Shown: positions 1 through 11,213 of the stretch, piece after piece
Numbering within the stretch: position 1 is the stretch's first letter
Layout of the letters: every line of letters begins with the position of its first letter
Assembly (NCBI GenBank): GCA_011319805.1
Contig: SJRY01000276.1
Coordinates: 248,001-312,000, forward strand
From: Macrocybe gigantea
Lineage: Eukaryota > Basidiomycota > Agaricomycetes > Agaricales > Callistosporiaceae
DNA length: 64,000 nt
Direction: 5' to 3'
Notes under the pieces: generated by a model
Database searches by the model: none
Seen by the model: only the letters and a program-made list of their open reading frames with translations
What the model was told of the DNA's origin: nothing
Position numbers and translations under genes: made by a program

Positions 1-1577
1 TGGTTGCTGCTTTGCCTGTCGAAGCCGCATCGCGGAACACTACGATCCACGAGCTTTCAGTGCGTGCGACGCCTTCCCCACCCCATTTTGTCATCTACAG
101 CGACAAATTTGTCTCTGGTTTAACTGGCCCTCCTCCGGTCAGCCAAGTTCAAGTAAGTTGATTTCACAATGTGTCTTTTTGAACTCGATTTGACGTTCAA
201 CCATCAGGGATACAACATATTGTGAGTTCGTGCAACGTTTCTTAGTTTCGAGCTATTCATCTTCAATTCATTCCGTAGCGCGCTTTCCTTCTTGCTTACT
301 GAAGGAGCGTTCGATAAGGTAAACATGCCATCTTGCGGAACCAAACACGTACCTCATTTTCACTGAAGGCTGCAGAATGGACGCAGTTATCGGCATCGCA
401 ACGGTCAGCTATCAAATCCCAGTATGCCGCTGCAGGGATCAAGTTAATCGTGTCCTTGTTTGGTGCTACTGACGCGCCCACCTCAACTGGTGCTGATCCT
501 GTCGCGACGGCTAATACCATGGCTGCCTGGGTTAAACAGTTTAGCTTGGACGGCGTGGACGTTGACTATGAAGTCAGTATATTTTTAGCCGCATATTCCC
601 ATCGTCATGTTCTGAGTACTTTCCGCTCCGTGCACCACATGCAGGACTTCAACGCCATCAATGCAGGGGATGGCGAAGCCGAGGCGCGTCTGGATGACAC
701 GTATCTACCCGTGACGCGCTCATTTCATCACGCAGGCTTGGCTTGCAACGTTTACTCGACAACTACGCACTCAATTGCCTCAAGGAACATTTATACTGAC
801 CCATGCACGTGAGTGTCCGACTCTTCCTCGTTGATTTAACCCATCTAACAGGCATCATTGCTGAAGCCGTGGCACCCTGGTGAATTATCGGCGGTTTGAA
901 GCAAAAGTGATTCGCTGATGCTGACAACTATTTGTCAAGGTTTTCGCCAAACAAGTTCGGAGGCGGCGCTTACCTCACAGTCCACTCAACGGTCGGTAAT
1001 TTGATAGATTGGTACAACGTGCAGGTGCGAATCCGGTGTAAGAGAACTGTGTGTTTGAGAAAACTGACTTTAAGAACGTTCGACTCCCAGTTCTATAACC
1101 GTACGTCATATAGTTCTTTGCCATTCTAGACCGTTATTTATATATTTATACTTCACACGTGGATAGAGGGAACGAATGAGTATACAACCTGCCAGGGTCT
1201 CCTGACCACCTCTTCCAACACATGGCCTCAGTCAGCGCTCTTCCAAATTGCTGCTAGCGGTGTCCCCCTGTCAAAGCTCGTGATCGGCAAGCCCGCCACG
1301 GCCGGGGACGCCAGCAACGGCTTCATGCCCACTACGACCTTGGCGCAATGCGTGCAGCAAGCTAAGAATCAGGGATGGAGTACGTTAATGGCATGATTCT
1401 CGGTCAGATTAGCTCGTTCTGACGATTTTCCAAATCTAAAGATGCAGGAGTCATGGTTTGGGAGGTGAGCACAGTGAAAATGATTGACGAATTCTGTATG
1501 CTAATGGCCTTCCTTAGTTTCCCGATGCTGCGGCCTCGTGGATCCAAAGCGTGCGTTCATTGGCATTCCCAGAGTGA
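1..1577 (+). CDS. GH18 chitinase-like glycoside hydrolase, 5' end outside window
   Basis: The joined exons encode a glycoside hydrolase family 18 barrel, expected to cleave chitin-type beta-1,4-GlcNAc bonds. The family signature DGVDVDYE is visible at about 550-572, and its final Glu is the family's catalytic acid. Other matching blocks are FVIYSDKFVSG near the start, GIKLIVSLFG at about 438, and KLVIGKPATAGDASNGFM at about 1275-1325. The C-terminal block GVMVWEFPDAAASW leads to a TGA stop at 1575-1577. At least eight introns are needed, and one exon (208-221) is only 14 nt. The intron after the block ending GDGEAE (about 682) joins cleanly only with a GC donor; a base error there is the alternative. 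The start codon and any signal peptide lie upstream of the window. Chitinase activity is inferred from the family; a chitin-binding or other GH18 role is possible. Confidence 0.85.
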
Positions 1578-1810
1578 TGTAACTACAGAGATGAGTGTCC
1601 CTACCGGTCTACGGTCTTGAGATAGGAAAAGGAAGAAAAATGTCTAATTCGTAAAGAGTGAATGCAATTTGAGGGAGTCAATTGTCCGATATACCCATAG
1701 CAATGTGTGACGGGAGAAGCTGATGTAGACAGGTCCCCAGTATACTATAGCAAGTTAGGAGAGGGAAGGAGGAGACGATGTCCATGATTCTCGCGCAGCC
1801 TAGAGGCAAA

Positions 1811-3054
1811 TTAGACAACGAATAGTTTCTGTGTGCCGCGTGCGATTGTCAAAGAAGCACTCAAGTATAATGAAAGTTTACGCACGATAGCGGACGCTGG
1901 AGTATTGTTGTCTTTGTTATACGCGTCAATATCGCCGACGAAGAATAGCGAGTTCTATGGGATGTGTTTCAAGCTGAATGCCCCTTTGAAAAGTGACAGA
2001 TTACTTACGGCTCGAATGTCATATGCGATGATTGTGGCGGGTGTGCTCCCATCAGGATTCACATAATGCGCTATTCCCGGATTGAGCATTAGTCTCCACA
2101 GATAGCAGACAATGCCATACCAGTCAACTCTTTTGTGTTGGGGTCAATGGTCCAGATGGCAGATTCTACCACCCTGTCGCCCGAACTGACCGGCTTAGAA
2201 CCAGCCGGTGCTGAGAATCAATCTATTAGAACGGCACATAGAAGGATTCGCAAAGAAGAGCGCATACTCTGTTGTACATTCGTGAAGGCAACAACGCTTT
2301 TGGGAGACGTAAAGCAGTCAGTTTAACTACCATAATAAAGACCTGCATTGAAACGTACCTGCGGCTACCAGTCCCAATGCTGCTGGAGAACGTTGTACCT
2401 GAAGCACCGATGTAGTAAGGTGCAGGGAATTTTGGATTCTGTAATGCATAGTCAATGGACTGTATGACATCGCGAGATGTTGGCCTTACGCCAGCCAGGA
2501 TATCGAAAGGGCTTCCATCGCCAGGAGCACTGATCTTAACGTTCAGGTCTTGGTCAGGACCAAGGAAGTTCAGGCCGCCACTGCCAGTAGTTTTATAAGT
2601 CGGAGAGATTGAGCAGACGCGTAGCGACATAGTGGATGCAGTACGAACGGAGGGTTCGAGTTCCTAACAACACCCAGAATGCTTCCGTCATTGGTACGAG
2701 CCTGGATTCGACCATTATGACTGTGTTGGTTGATGAGCACCTGACCTTGGAAGAAAAGGATTCCGCTTCTTACACGACGGGCGGACTACCAGAAGGCTTG
2801 TGACGTTTCGCGGCTGCAAGAATGCGATGTATCAAATTTTGGACGAAGGACGTTGGCAAAACACGCACCCCAGACGGGTGTCGGGTGTCTGGCGCCTACT
2901 TCACCCGGAACGCTGCGGCGAAGATTTGCAGGAGGCAGCGGAGGAAGTCCTCTTGCCAATCGTTCAGCGTTAGTTTCCCTGGTAGGCGAAGCCAAGGCGG
3001 AGGAGGCGATGGCAAGGACGCTTACGAGAACGGTTGGGAGGCTGGGAGCAACAT
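1811..3054 (-). CDS. Conserved basidiomycete secreted protein of unknown function
   Basis: This is a multi-exon minus-strand gene that single frames hide. From the proposed ATG at 3052-3054 comes a hydrophobic leader ending in Ala-rich sequence. It is followed by TNAERLARGLPPLPP, a motif I associate with a large family of secreted Agaricomycete proteins of unknown role. Later exons read QVLINQHSHNGRIQARTNDG (about 2650-2730), FDILAGVRPTSRDV (about 2465-2520), ESAIWTIDPNTKELT, then VNPDGSTPATIIAYD after an intron. The last exon begins NSLFFVGDIDAYN and runs to TAA at 1811-1813. The leader joins the mature part only if one base is added to the GGG at 3044-3046, so an under-call is suspected. 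Intron limits in the middle are uncertain. No enzymatic function can be assigned. Confidence 0.5.
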
Positions 3055-3899
3055 GATGGAGGGAGGATGAAAGAGTGACAGACGAAGGGGGTAATCTTTA
3101 ATCTGGCGCGCGGCAGGGGTGCCTCACGTCGTCTAAAGGCCGAATAATGAGATTGCGAAAAAAAAAATGGCCACCAAGGGGGTGACAACAATTTAATAGA
3201 CAATGGGGAGCTCACACCGCGGCAAGGCCGTTCCGTACTGTGCCGCGACCTGGCCGGCATAAGAGGGCTGTGGCGAACACGTTGGATAAATGAGGTGAAG
3301 CTGGACCTATATTTGGCACGTGTTGATAAAAACAAAATGGCAGTATCGATCTGCAGCATCTTATTTCCCGGAGGAAGATATTGTAGCATTCTTTAGGATT
3401 GTGCAATCTGCATGGCCTGCGGGGTATACAGTTGTTGCGATACATCGAAGGGAATACGGTTGAAACTCACGTAGCTTATTTCCGGCGTCATTCTCGCCAT
3501 CCTAACGTCACCGATAAGAATCATGGCGAAGGAACTCCGGCGTTCTGCAACGTTCGAGGCACGTCTTAAGCTATATCAAGGAGGACCATCGTTATCAAAT
3601 CGCGTTTGCAAAACCGCGCCAAGAACAATGGCCAACGGCTTAGCTAACGAAAAAAAAAAAAACAAATAAACAAATGGTCAATGACTGGCATAAATTTTAT
3701 TCGACAAAGCTATTATACTATGTAGAGTCCAGTGGAAACGAAGAGTCTGTCAAATGTAAAAGTACAGCAATGGTTGCGATGCTATGAAGTAAGGAGGGTA
3801 CTGCAATTATAATGGAACACAAGAATGGCTCGACAAATCAAATGAGTGGAAAGCGATAAGGCAAACAATAGAGTAATCAATAAATTGCAATGGGTAAAC
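3055..3899. other. Intergenic: promoter side of the secreted-protein gene and 3' side of the kinase gene
   Basis: About 845 bases without a convincing gene. Several short frames on both strands overlap here, but none has recognisable motifs or good exon joins. There are A-tracts at about 3160 and 3649-3662. The half next to 3054 should hold the secreted-protein promoter, but I see no clear TATA element. Confidence 0.4.
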
Positions 3900-6800
3900 C
3901 TACTGGACGGTGCAGTTTCCTGAGTCTTTAATATCTCGTTTCCGGTGTTTTCGAGTGTCTACAGGCATGGCGCCTGGAATTTCATTATCCGCGTCGTCAT
4001 GTGCACCTCCAGCTTCTGTCGCGCCCGAGGCCGACGTGACCTTCGAAGACCTGTTCACCCCGGGATTCTCAACCGCAGAAGGGGCGCTTCCGGATTTATG
4101 AGTCTCCTTATCGACGGTGTCTGACATCATGGATCTTCGGTCATGTCGACTAGAAAGACTTTCCGTAGCAGTGACGGCGCTGCGTGTGCTATTGCTCGTC
4201 ATGGACTGCGGTCGGTCATGGGCTACTTTCTTGAGAACGACTGGCGCCTTCTTGCGAAACTTCTTTTCTTCTTTTTCCTTGGTCTTCGGAGGGACGGCTG
4301 GAGGAGTTGATTCTGCGGACAGATTTGATCGTGTGCGCTTAAAAACTTTCATGAATTGATAAGAGGTCGGGGGGTGTGCGGGGTTGGGGTGGGGGTGGGA
4401 GTGACGGAAGGGGCGTCTATGCTCGTCCTAGGGGTATGGACAACGTAAGAAACGTCGGAGGCGGGACTAGTCGGTAAGAGATCTCGTTTGGCTTCGATCG
4501 GGTTCGAGTAGAGACTTGCGGGGTTCCCTTTGTCCGCATATTGCGCATAGAGAAGTAGCTGCGCACGAAGGTCACAGGTGGGTGGCGCATCAGCAGCACA
4601 CCTCGAATGGGCAATAAGGCTGCATTGATCGCAGAGCACTGCGCTCTTCTTCACACCCTGGCGGCATACACGGCATATGACAGCTGTTATAAAATTACCA
4701 TGTGAGACGACGCAGTATAAATAGGGTGCAAGGGAAAGCCTCACGCTTGCTGAACGTCGTCTTGACGAACGAATGTTCCCGCAAGGACAATCCGTTGTCA
4801 GCCAGAGGAAGAATCGAAGAGCTAGATGTCCGCTGTCGCGGTGATCCGTTGGAAATTTCGTCAGGGCGACTGTCGGTCGTGGGTGTTTCAGGCATTTCGA
4901 TCTGAGCGAGGTATTTCAAGGCTTCAGACTTTTGCAGATCAGCACTGACACGTCTAAGGAATGGGATGCTGTCTTGAGGGCGTAATTCCTTTAGAAACGC
5001 TCAGAATCAATTACTGTGCAGGTGGGGGAAAAAACAACTAAACATACACTGTAGATTCCTGAATTCTTCTTCAACCAGGGATGTTCGCACAACTGTTCTG
5101 CGCTCGGACGCCTCTCAGGATCTTTGTTAAAGCATTGAGTGAGGAAGTCTCTCAGGAGGTCGGAACACCTCTCCGGCAATGCAGGCATATCGTCCTCGAC
5201 GATTCGGAACATGACTGAAAAAAGATCCAAGGTTAAATTCGACAGAAGTTCCGGAACTAGAAAAAAATATTTACCTGTCATAGTGTTAGGGATATCGCCG
5301 TAAGGCGGTCGGCCCGTCAGGAGCTCGACGACCGTGCATCCCAAAGACCAGATGTCCGATTTGGTTGAAGCGCCGTTCAGCTTTATCACCTCGGGAGCCA
5401 TCCAGTTAGGAGTCCCAGCAACGTCTTTCAGGTCGAATTCCATCGCACGAAGATTGAGCGACACGCCAAAGTCCGACAGCTTGACGTTGCCGTTTTTGGT
5501 GGTAAGAATGTTGGCGGCCTTGAGATCGCAATGAACGACTTGGGACTGGTGCAGGTAATGTAGCCCTTCGAGGATCTGACCACGTAGCTGGCCACGAGAC
5601 GTTCGTTCAACTTTCCAAAGGCCTTGAGGGTCTGGCCAAGCGACCCGTTTTCGGCATACCTGAGCGTAAACTCAATCAGACGCAGTGCATGACAAGACAT
5701 CTCGAGTACACGCTTACTCGAGGACGATATTCAGCATGTCTTCGTCCGGGTCATGCCCTCATACTTTACAATGCTTGGGTGCGAAAGGCTCTTCACGAGC
5801 TCGACCTCCCTCATCAGTGTTGTCACTTCATCCTCTTTCAATCCTTCGAGACGGATGCGCTTCACAGCCACCATCTGACCCGTGGTAAGATTGAGCGCAC
5901 GATAAACGGAACCAAACTGTCCTCTTCCGATACAGTTCCCGAGTTGCTGATAATGGAAAAAAAGGAAAAGTCTATCAGAACACGGCAATTAACTGTGGAA
6001 ATCCATTAAGCTTACAAAGTGGATGGGCGGCTTCCCCTCCTCCTTCAGGATCAGAGTCTTGCGAACCGTGCTCTCGTCGCCAGCGTCTCTCGACAGAAGA
6101 TCACTTGCACTCGCGTTGTTGGACTGCACGCCAAGATTGACCATGCTTTCGAACCTCGACCGTGTGGGCTTTCCGCCAAGCTCGTCATACGAAACCGGGC
6201 GAGCGCGGCGTCGGGCGGCACTGGAATCAATATCGCTCTGGAAGCGACCCGCAACACTCTGGGCCTCTCATTGCCCCCCTGAGTATCGCCCTCATTCACG
6301 GTCGCGGTGCGAGGCGTCGACGGGGCACTAGAACCGTGCTCGCCGGAGACGGTCCTGGGGAACGGAACCAGCGAATCGGCATCGGACCCCTGGACTCGTC
6401 CGCGTCACTCCGAGGAACGTAGACTGCGTTCCTTTGGGTGATGCCAGGCTTGGTACTGTGTCGGGGAGCATGACCCTGCCCGATGGGCCCGCGATGCCGT
6501 CCGGGCTGCTGTGCGCGGTATGACCCGGTCCTTGGGCAAGAGCCCAGGCGTGTCGATGCTGTGCCGCGCTCGGTGTGTCGGCCGCCTTGGGAACTGGGCA
6601 GCGGCTCGACGCCCTCGTTCCGGCGCGTAGCTCCGACGATGGCGAGCTTCCGCGGCGGGGAGACGGAGATTGGCGATGCGCGATGGGGGGACGAATCTTC
6701 GGCATCAAAAGTTTGAGACTTAGGAGTGAGGACACGGGTCGGACTCGGGGCCTGGAATACGTCCATAAAGTCGTCCGGCCACTTGCCCTTGCGAAGATGA

Positions 6801-9508
6801 ACAGCGGAAGCCTTGTTTATAGGTACAGGTTGGGCAGCCGTCTCCGGTCTTTCCTTCTCCCTGTCAGCGCCCTTCAGCGTAGCAACGTTTTCGTCCCCTC
6901 CTCGACGCGGGATAGGTCAATCATGGGGCTTTCGCTGATTTTGCGGTCCCTCGCGTACTTGAGGCCGATACCCTCGAGGCTCCTTTTTCTAGCTAGCTCG
7001 TCCGCGATAGCGCTGCCTTCTGTGCGGTGATCGATGGAGATTCGACGTTATTATCGGTCGTGACGGTGCGGATCGTGCCAAACTTATTATGACCGCCGCC
7101 ACTGCTGTTGCTCCTTCCCATATCGAACGCTCGACACATCCGTCGTGACGGTCGTTTCTGTCATGGCAGAAGAAGCTACAGACCGCCGCACGGCCTGGCG
7201 CTCCAAGATAGTTCGGCTAAGGAATCGCCGCCCACCGAGGCATGGGTGGAGTCCGCAACGGATGAACGGGATGGCGAAATCGAAGTCTTACCCACGAGGA
7301 CAGCGCGTTATCCTCGACGCGCTTTCGTGGAGCGGGCACGGAGGGCGAACGTGGAGGCGGTGTCGGTGTCTGCACTCTCGGGTCGAAGGCGACTCTGATG
7401 CTTTTGGTTGCTGAGTCTCTTGCGAAGACTTGGAATTTACTTCCCGGATCACCTCAGGCCTGCCTGACCGCATTGGCACAGAGCCGGAGGAGCGTTGGCC
7501 CTGTTACGAGTAGGAGACGGTGGAATCGGGGAGCTGGACAAGAGGTTTGGCGTAGACGCAGCAGCTCGCGACACAGTTCCACCTTCGGTATACGGTGTCC
7601 GTATGGTGAGGTCAGGTGGCTTCTTTCCTCGTCCAGGAAGGAATTTTGATCGTTCGACAGCCGGAAATTCGACGAATTGAATGAGAGCGATAATGGTCTT
7701 TGCGACGCGTGCGAGAGATTCTCCCGTAGCTTCCAAAAGATCATCCCGCTGAAACAGGTCTTCATCAGGCAGGCCATACGAGAACATGCCGCCAAAATTT
7801 CGTCACATTTGAAGTGCGCGCGAATCCATCCTCTCGCGGATCTGGACGCACTATAGACGCGGATCGCAATTTGTTCATAAGCCTGCAACGCGATTTTTTT
7901 TGGTCAAAAATCACAATACAAAAATTCATTAAATACACTCACTGGCAAAGGACAAAGCCATCTCTCAAAGCATCGCAGAATAAACGTCTCTCCCGCTCTT
8001 CGCCGCTTGCGCTCAGTCCACTTGAACCCGACGCGTTCAAGTTGCTCGTGCTGCCGCCGACCGCGCCTCCGCTCTTGCCCCAAATTCTCTCCAGCCTCGA
8101 CAGGCCCTCATCCTCAATTCGACCTCCTCCCAGTCCCTGACGCCGACCTCTGTACGCGTCATATGCGGCGGAATCCGCACAACCTCCTTGCATAGCATGG
8201 ACGTCGCCCTGCGGATGAGCTCTCTGAACTCTGGTTAGGCGGGCCGGATAGTGACGCAGAGGAAACGTTGAAATGTCGATTGTGCATGTACGATCGCTGG
8301 TTCGGTGATGTAGGCCGCGGACTGGCGAGGATGGAGTCACTCCCAAGCCGCGTGGGCGAGTCAAGCGAGGAACGTGGATTTTCGATCGACACGCGTCGCG
8401 GCGACTCGACGGAAGGCTGTCTTTGTCGCTCCACGGATGTCCTGCGCGGAAGCTCTACAGAAGGTCGTCGAGACCCTGGAGAAGGCTTGATGATTTGACA
8501 GGCGGATAAGCAGCAGGCGGGGTAACGACTCGTGGACGAGTAGTGGGAGAACGCGCTCGGATTGGGCTCGATGCACGCGGGTGAGCGGGCTGGGAGGCGA
8601 GCCAAGGGGCAGGTGTCCAGAACTTACCGCCGCGCGGGAGGAACTGCGTCCAAGCTGTCCCTTGGATTTGGAGAGGGCGAGCAGGTGGACTCGGTATGAA
8701 CGTCGCTCTGGTAGGGGTCGGATCTCGGACGAACTGAGCTGCTCACCATACGTATCGACTGCCGCAGAGGAAGGTGTTGGACGGAACAGCGAGCTGGACA
8801 GACTTTGTTGGCCGGTGCTGCGCAACGGGGCTCCACTCCCGGCTTTCCATGCACGTTCGGCTTGCTTCCGAGGGGATAGGGCCACTGATTTTCAGGCCGA
8901 GAGGGTTGCAAGCTTGAGCGTCTCGTCCTCTCACGCGTCGGCGTGGAGACACATCCGCATGAGAGGATGAAGAGATGGGGATAGACGGCCTTGACTTCGG
9001 CGATGGCAAAGACCTGAGACAAGATGAATGATGGAATGATGGGTGATGACATTGAACCCTGCCGTAATGACGGCGCCTGGAATGAAGCCCGCTGCCCGCA
9101 TGCGATCAATGGATCATGGTCGGTTTCGGGCGAAGATGAAAGCGGTACTGACTGGAGATGGCGTGATGGATTCGCGACCAGCTCGACGGAAAGTGACTTT
9201 GGACTCGAGTCTCTTGAGCATAGTCGGCCTCTCCTTGTTCCTTCTTTGTGGGTTCGACGGCCTTTCCTTTCCCTTTGGCATTCTTGGCGGTAATGGTAGT
9301 AAAGTCGTCCTTCGGTGTAGGAGGCGCGTGGCTTCTTAGAGCGCGTCGCGGAACGCAGACTTTGCTCAAGGGATGATCGAATTCGGTGAAATGCCTTGGT
9401 GGACGGCTCCGGAGTGGGCGGAGATATAAATGAAGGGCTTGCAGGGTCCGAAGGTTGTGGGGAACGAGCGTAGGAAACATTTCCGGTGGGTCGGATGCGA
9501 AGAAACAT
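3900..9508 (-). CDS. Septation (SIN/Cdc7-SepH type) protein kinase with N-terminal CH region and C-terminal C1-like domain
   Basis: The kinase domain (about 5050-5945, read leftwards) starts [19 protein letters not shown], with VAVKRI as the ATP lysine. It continues with [20 protein letters not shown] and [10 protein letters not shown], and matches fission-yeast Cdc7/SepH and plant MAP3K-epsilon kinases, which control septum formation. C-terminal to it is a C1-like zinc module, with [20 protein letters not shown] and a last Cys (about 4560-4780). The protein then ends in a basic disordered tail with TAG at 3900. Upstream, at about 7640-8010, lies a calponin-homology domain ([14 protein letters not shown], then [20 protein letters not shown]). 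A Ser/Pro-rich linker between them contains [15 protein letters not shown]. The frame breaks many times. At least five breaks, two of them inside the kinase (near 5578 and 5746), are each repaired by one extra base, so I annotate a gene, not a pseudogene. The 9508 start is a guess, and the CH part could be a separate gene. Confidence 0.75.
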
Positions 9509-11213
9509 GAAAAGGGTTGGAAATGGACACCTTGGTGTTTGGGAGCACTGCCGCTGTCATAGCCAAGACAGCAGGGCACGAAGCCGTCACACGCGAGAGG
9601 TGGGTATCGGATATATGGGAGTGCGACGCCGGAGATCAATGAAGGGGATGGGGTATACAGGAGGGGGCTGAGAAGGAAGACGACAAGTCAGTTTCAAAAA
9701 GCCATGCAGGGCTTGTGGGACAGGCACACAGCTATATAACGAACACGTACGAGGAGGCAGCAATTCCGGACTAAATTTCGCGCTTCAATGGTGGACAGAG
9801 TGGGTATGGGCGAGAAATGAAGACTTGAACTAGTGGACGGCTTGATCAGCGATTAGAAGGCGACCTGTAAGCCAACAACGTGCTGGTTTAGACGCCAGAA
9901 AGGGTCGGGCACGCGGTCGTGTAATGAAAGCGAGAGACGGTACCTGATAGACGGGGAAGGAGAGTGTCGGTTAAGACGACTGAGCGGGGCGGGGATGAGG
10001 AGGGACAGATGCGCGGAGGAGGACAAAGGCCTCGCCCTCGGGAAGTGCAGCTGACCCGGTCAGCGAGGAGACGGAGAGGAAAAGGACGATCGGCTGTTCT
10101 TACTAGGATCCCTGAGTCACTTCCTAATTAGGAAGGTACCTCCATATGTAATCCAGGTGATATTTCGGACCCATCTTCCGTAGTTCCTACTTCGAGTTTG
10201 CACATTCAGCTTTTCCGCAACTTCTTCACGTCCGACGGTCTACATCAGATGACAGACGCACTCAAAGTCCCCTTTGCCGTGTGCAGTATTAACGGTGCAG
10301 ACACGACTTGGATGGACAGATGCGATTTGCAGCGTGTAGCACAAAGCAACGAAATATATGACTGATGACGATATGACGCACCGCAGCGCAACGTCCATCA
10401 ACTTCTAGACAAGGCTGTGTGAGAGCTAGCGGTGAGGTCGCGCCTCCCTGGTCACTTGCTCTCAACTCGATATAAATGGGTGTCGCGGCTACGGTTACCC
10501 CGGCCTCCTGTGGTGTTCACAGCTCGTACACCAATCCTCCTCTTGCTAGCATAGCCCAGAACTAGTTCGCAGACTCACCCGCGAAATCCCAGAACTAGCG
10601 CATGTGGGCGCAGAATGATGGGCCCTGTGACAGTCCGGAGGGAATGAATTGCCACGTCCATATGAACGGCATCCGTGAAGTGCTTCCATCTGCAAAATCC
10701 AGATATCACTCGCCCTTGTGATCATTTGACTGGTAGAGAACAATCACGTGTAGCCTATGAGAACTCGGCGTATTGAGATAGTCTGCGAAGCATCTCATTC
10801 AAGGTTAGGCGCCATAATGTTAATCATTCGAACGGAATAGCAATGATAAACGATAGACGGTGTTGCAGCGTCGAATGGTAGTAGGTTTTATGTTGCTATA
10901 AGTAGTTGTGCAGGAGTCGGTCGAACAGCAACTCCTCTTGCAAAGCCGGTCAAAATCTGGTTAGCATCAATCACGGAGAAAGACGGCTTATCGGTCAGAT
11001 ATGTGAACCTGCCGTCACATCGAAAGACTCGAGGCAGATTTCGCGAAGTCACCGACTGGCAGACGACGGAACGTGGGAAATTTTATCTCATCTTATCGCG
11101 ATTGCCCCTGAGACACGCGCCAGTCATGTGATGGGAAATTCCGCTGGCTAGCTTGGCTGAGCTTGAATTTGTGTTCCATCGTCTCCATCGCCTCTGCTGA
11201 CGTCGAGCTCGCC
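9509..11213. other. Intergenic region between divergent kinase and Bye1-like genes
   Basis: About 1.7 kb upstream of both neighbours, so it probably holds both promoters. Small frames at 10546-10743 (-) and 10906-11151 (+) show no family motif or plausible exon structure. A TATA-like gatataaat lies at about 10468, but only a very short frame follows it. The true 5' end of the kinase gene may extend into the first few hundred bases. Confidence 0.4.

Noticed and set aside
3900..9508. Calling the septation kinase a pseudogene because of its many frame breaks
   Set aside because: The breaks I resolved are single missing bases, the same error type is seen in tel1, ste20 and bye1, and the sequence between breaks is well conserved.
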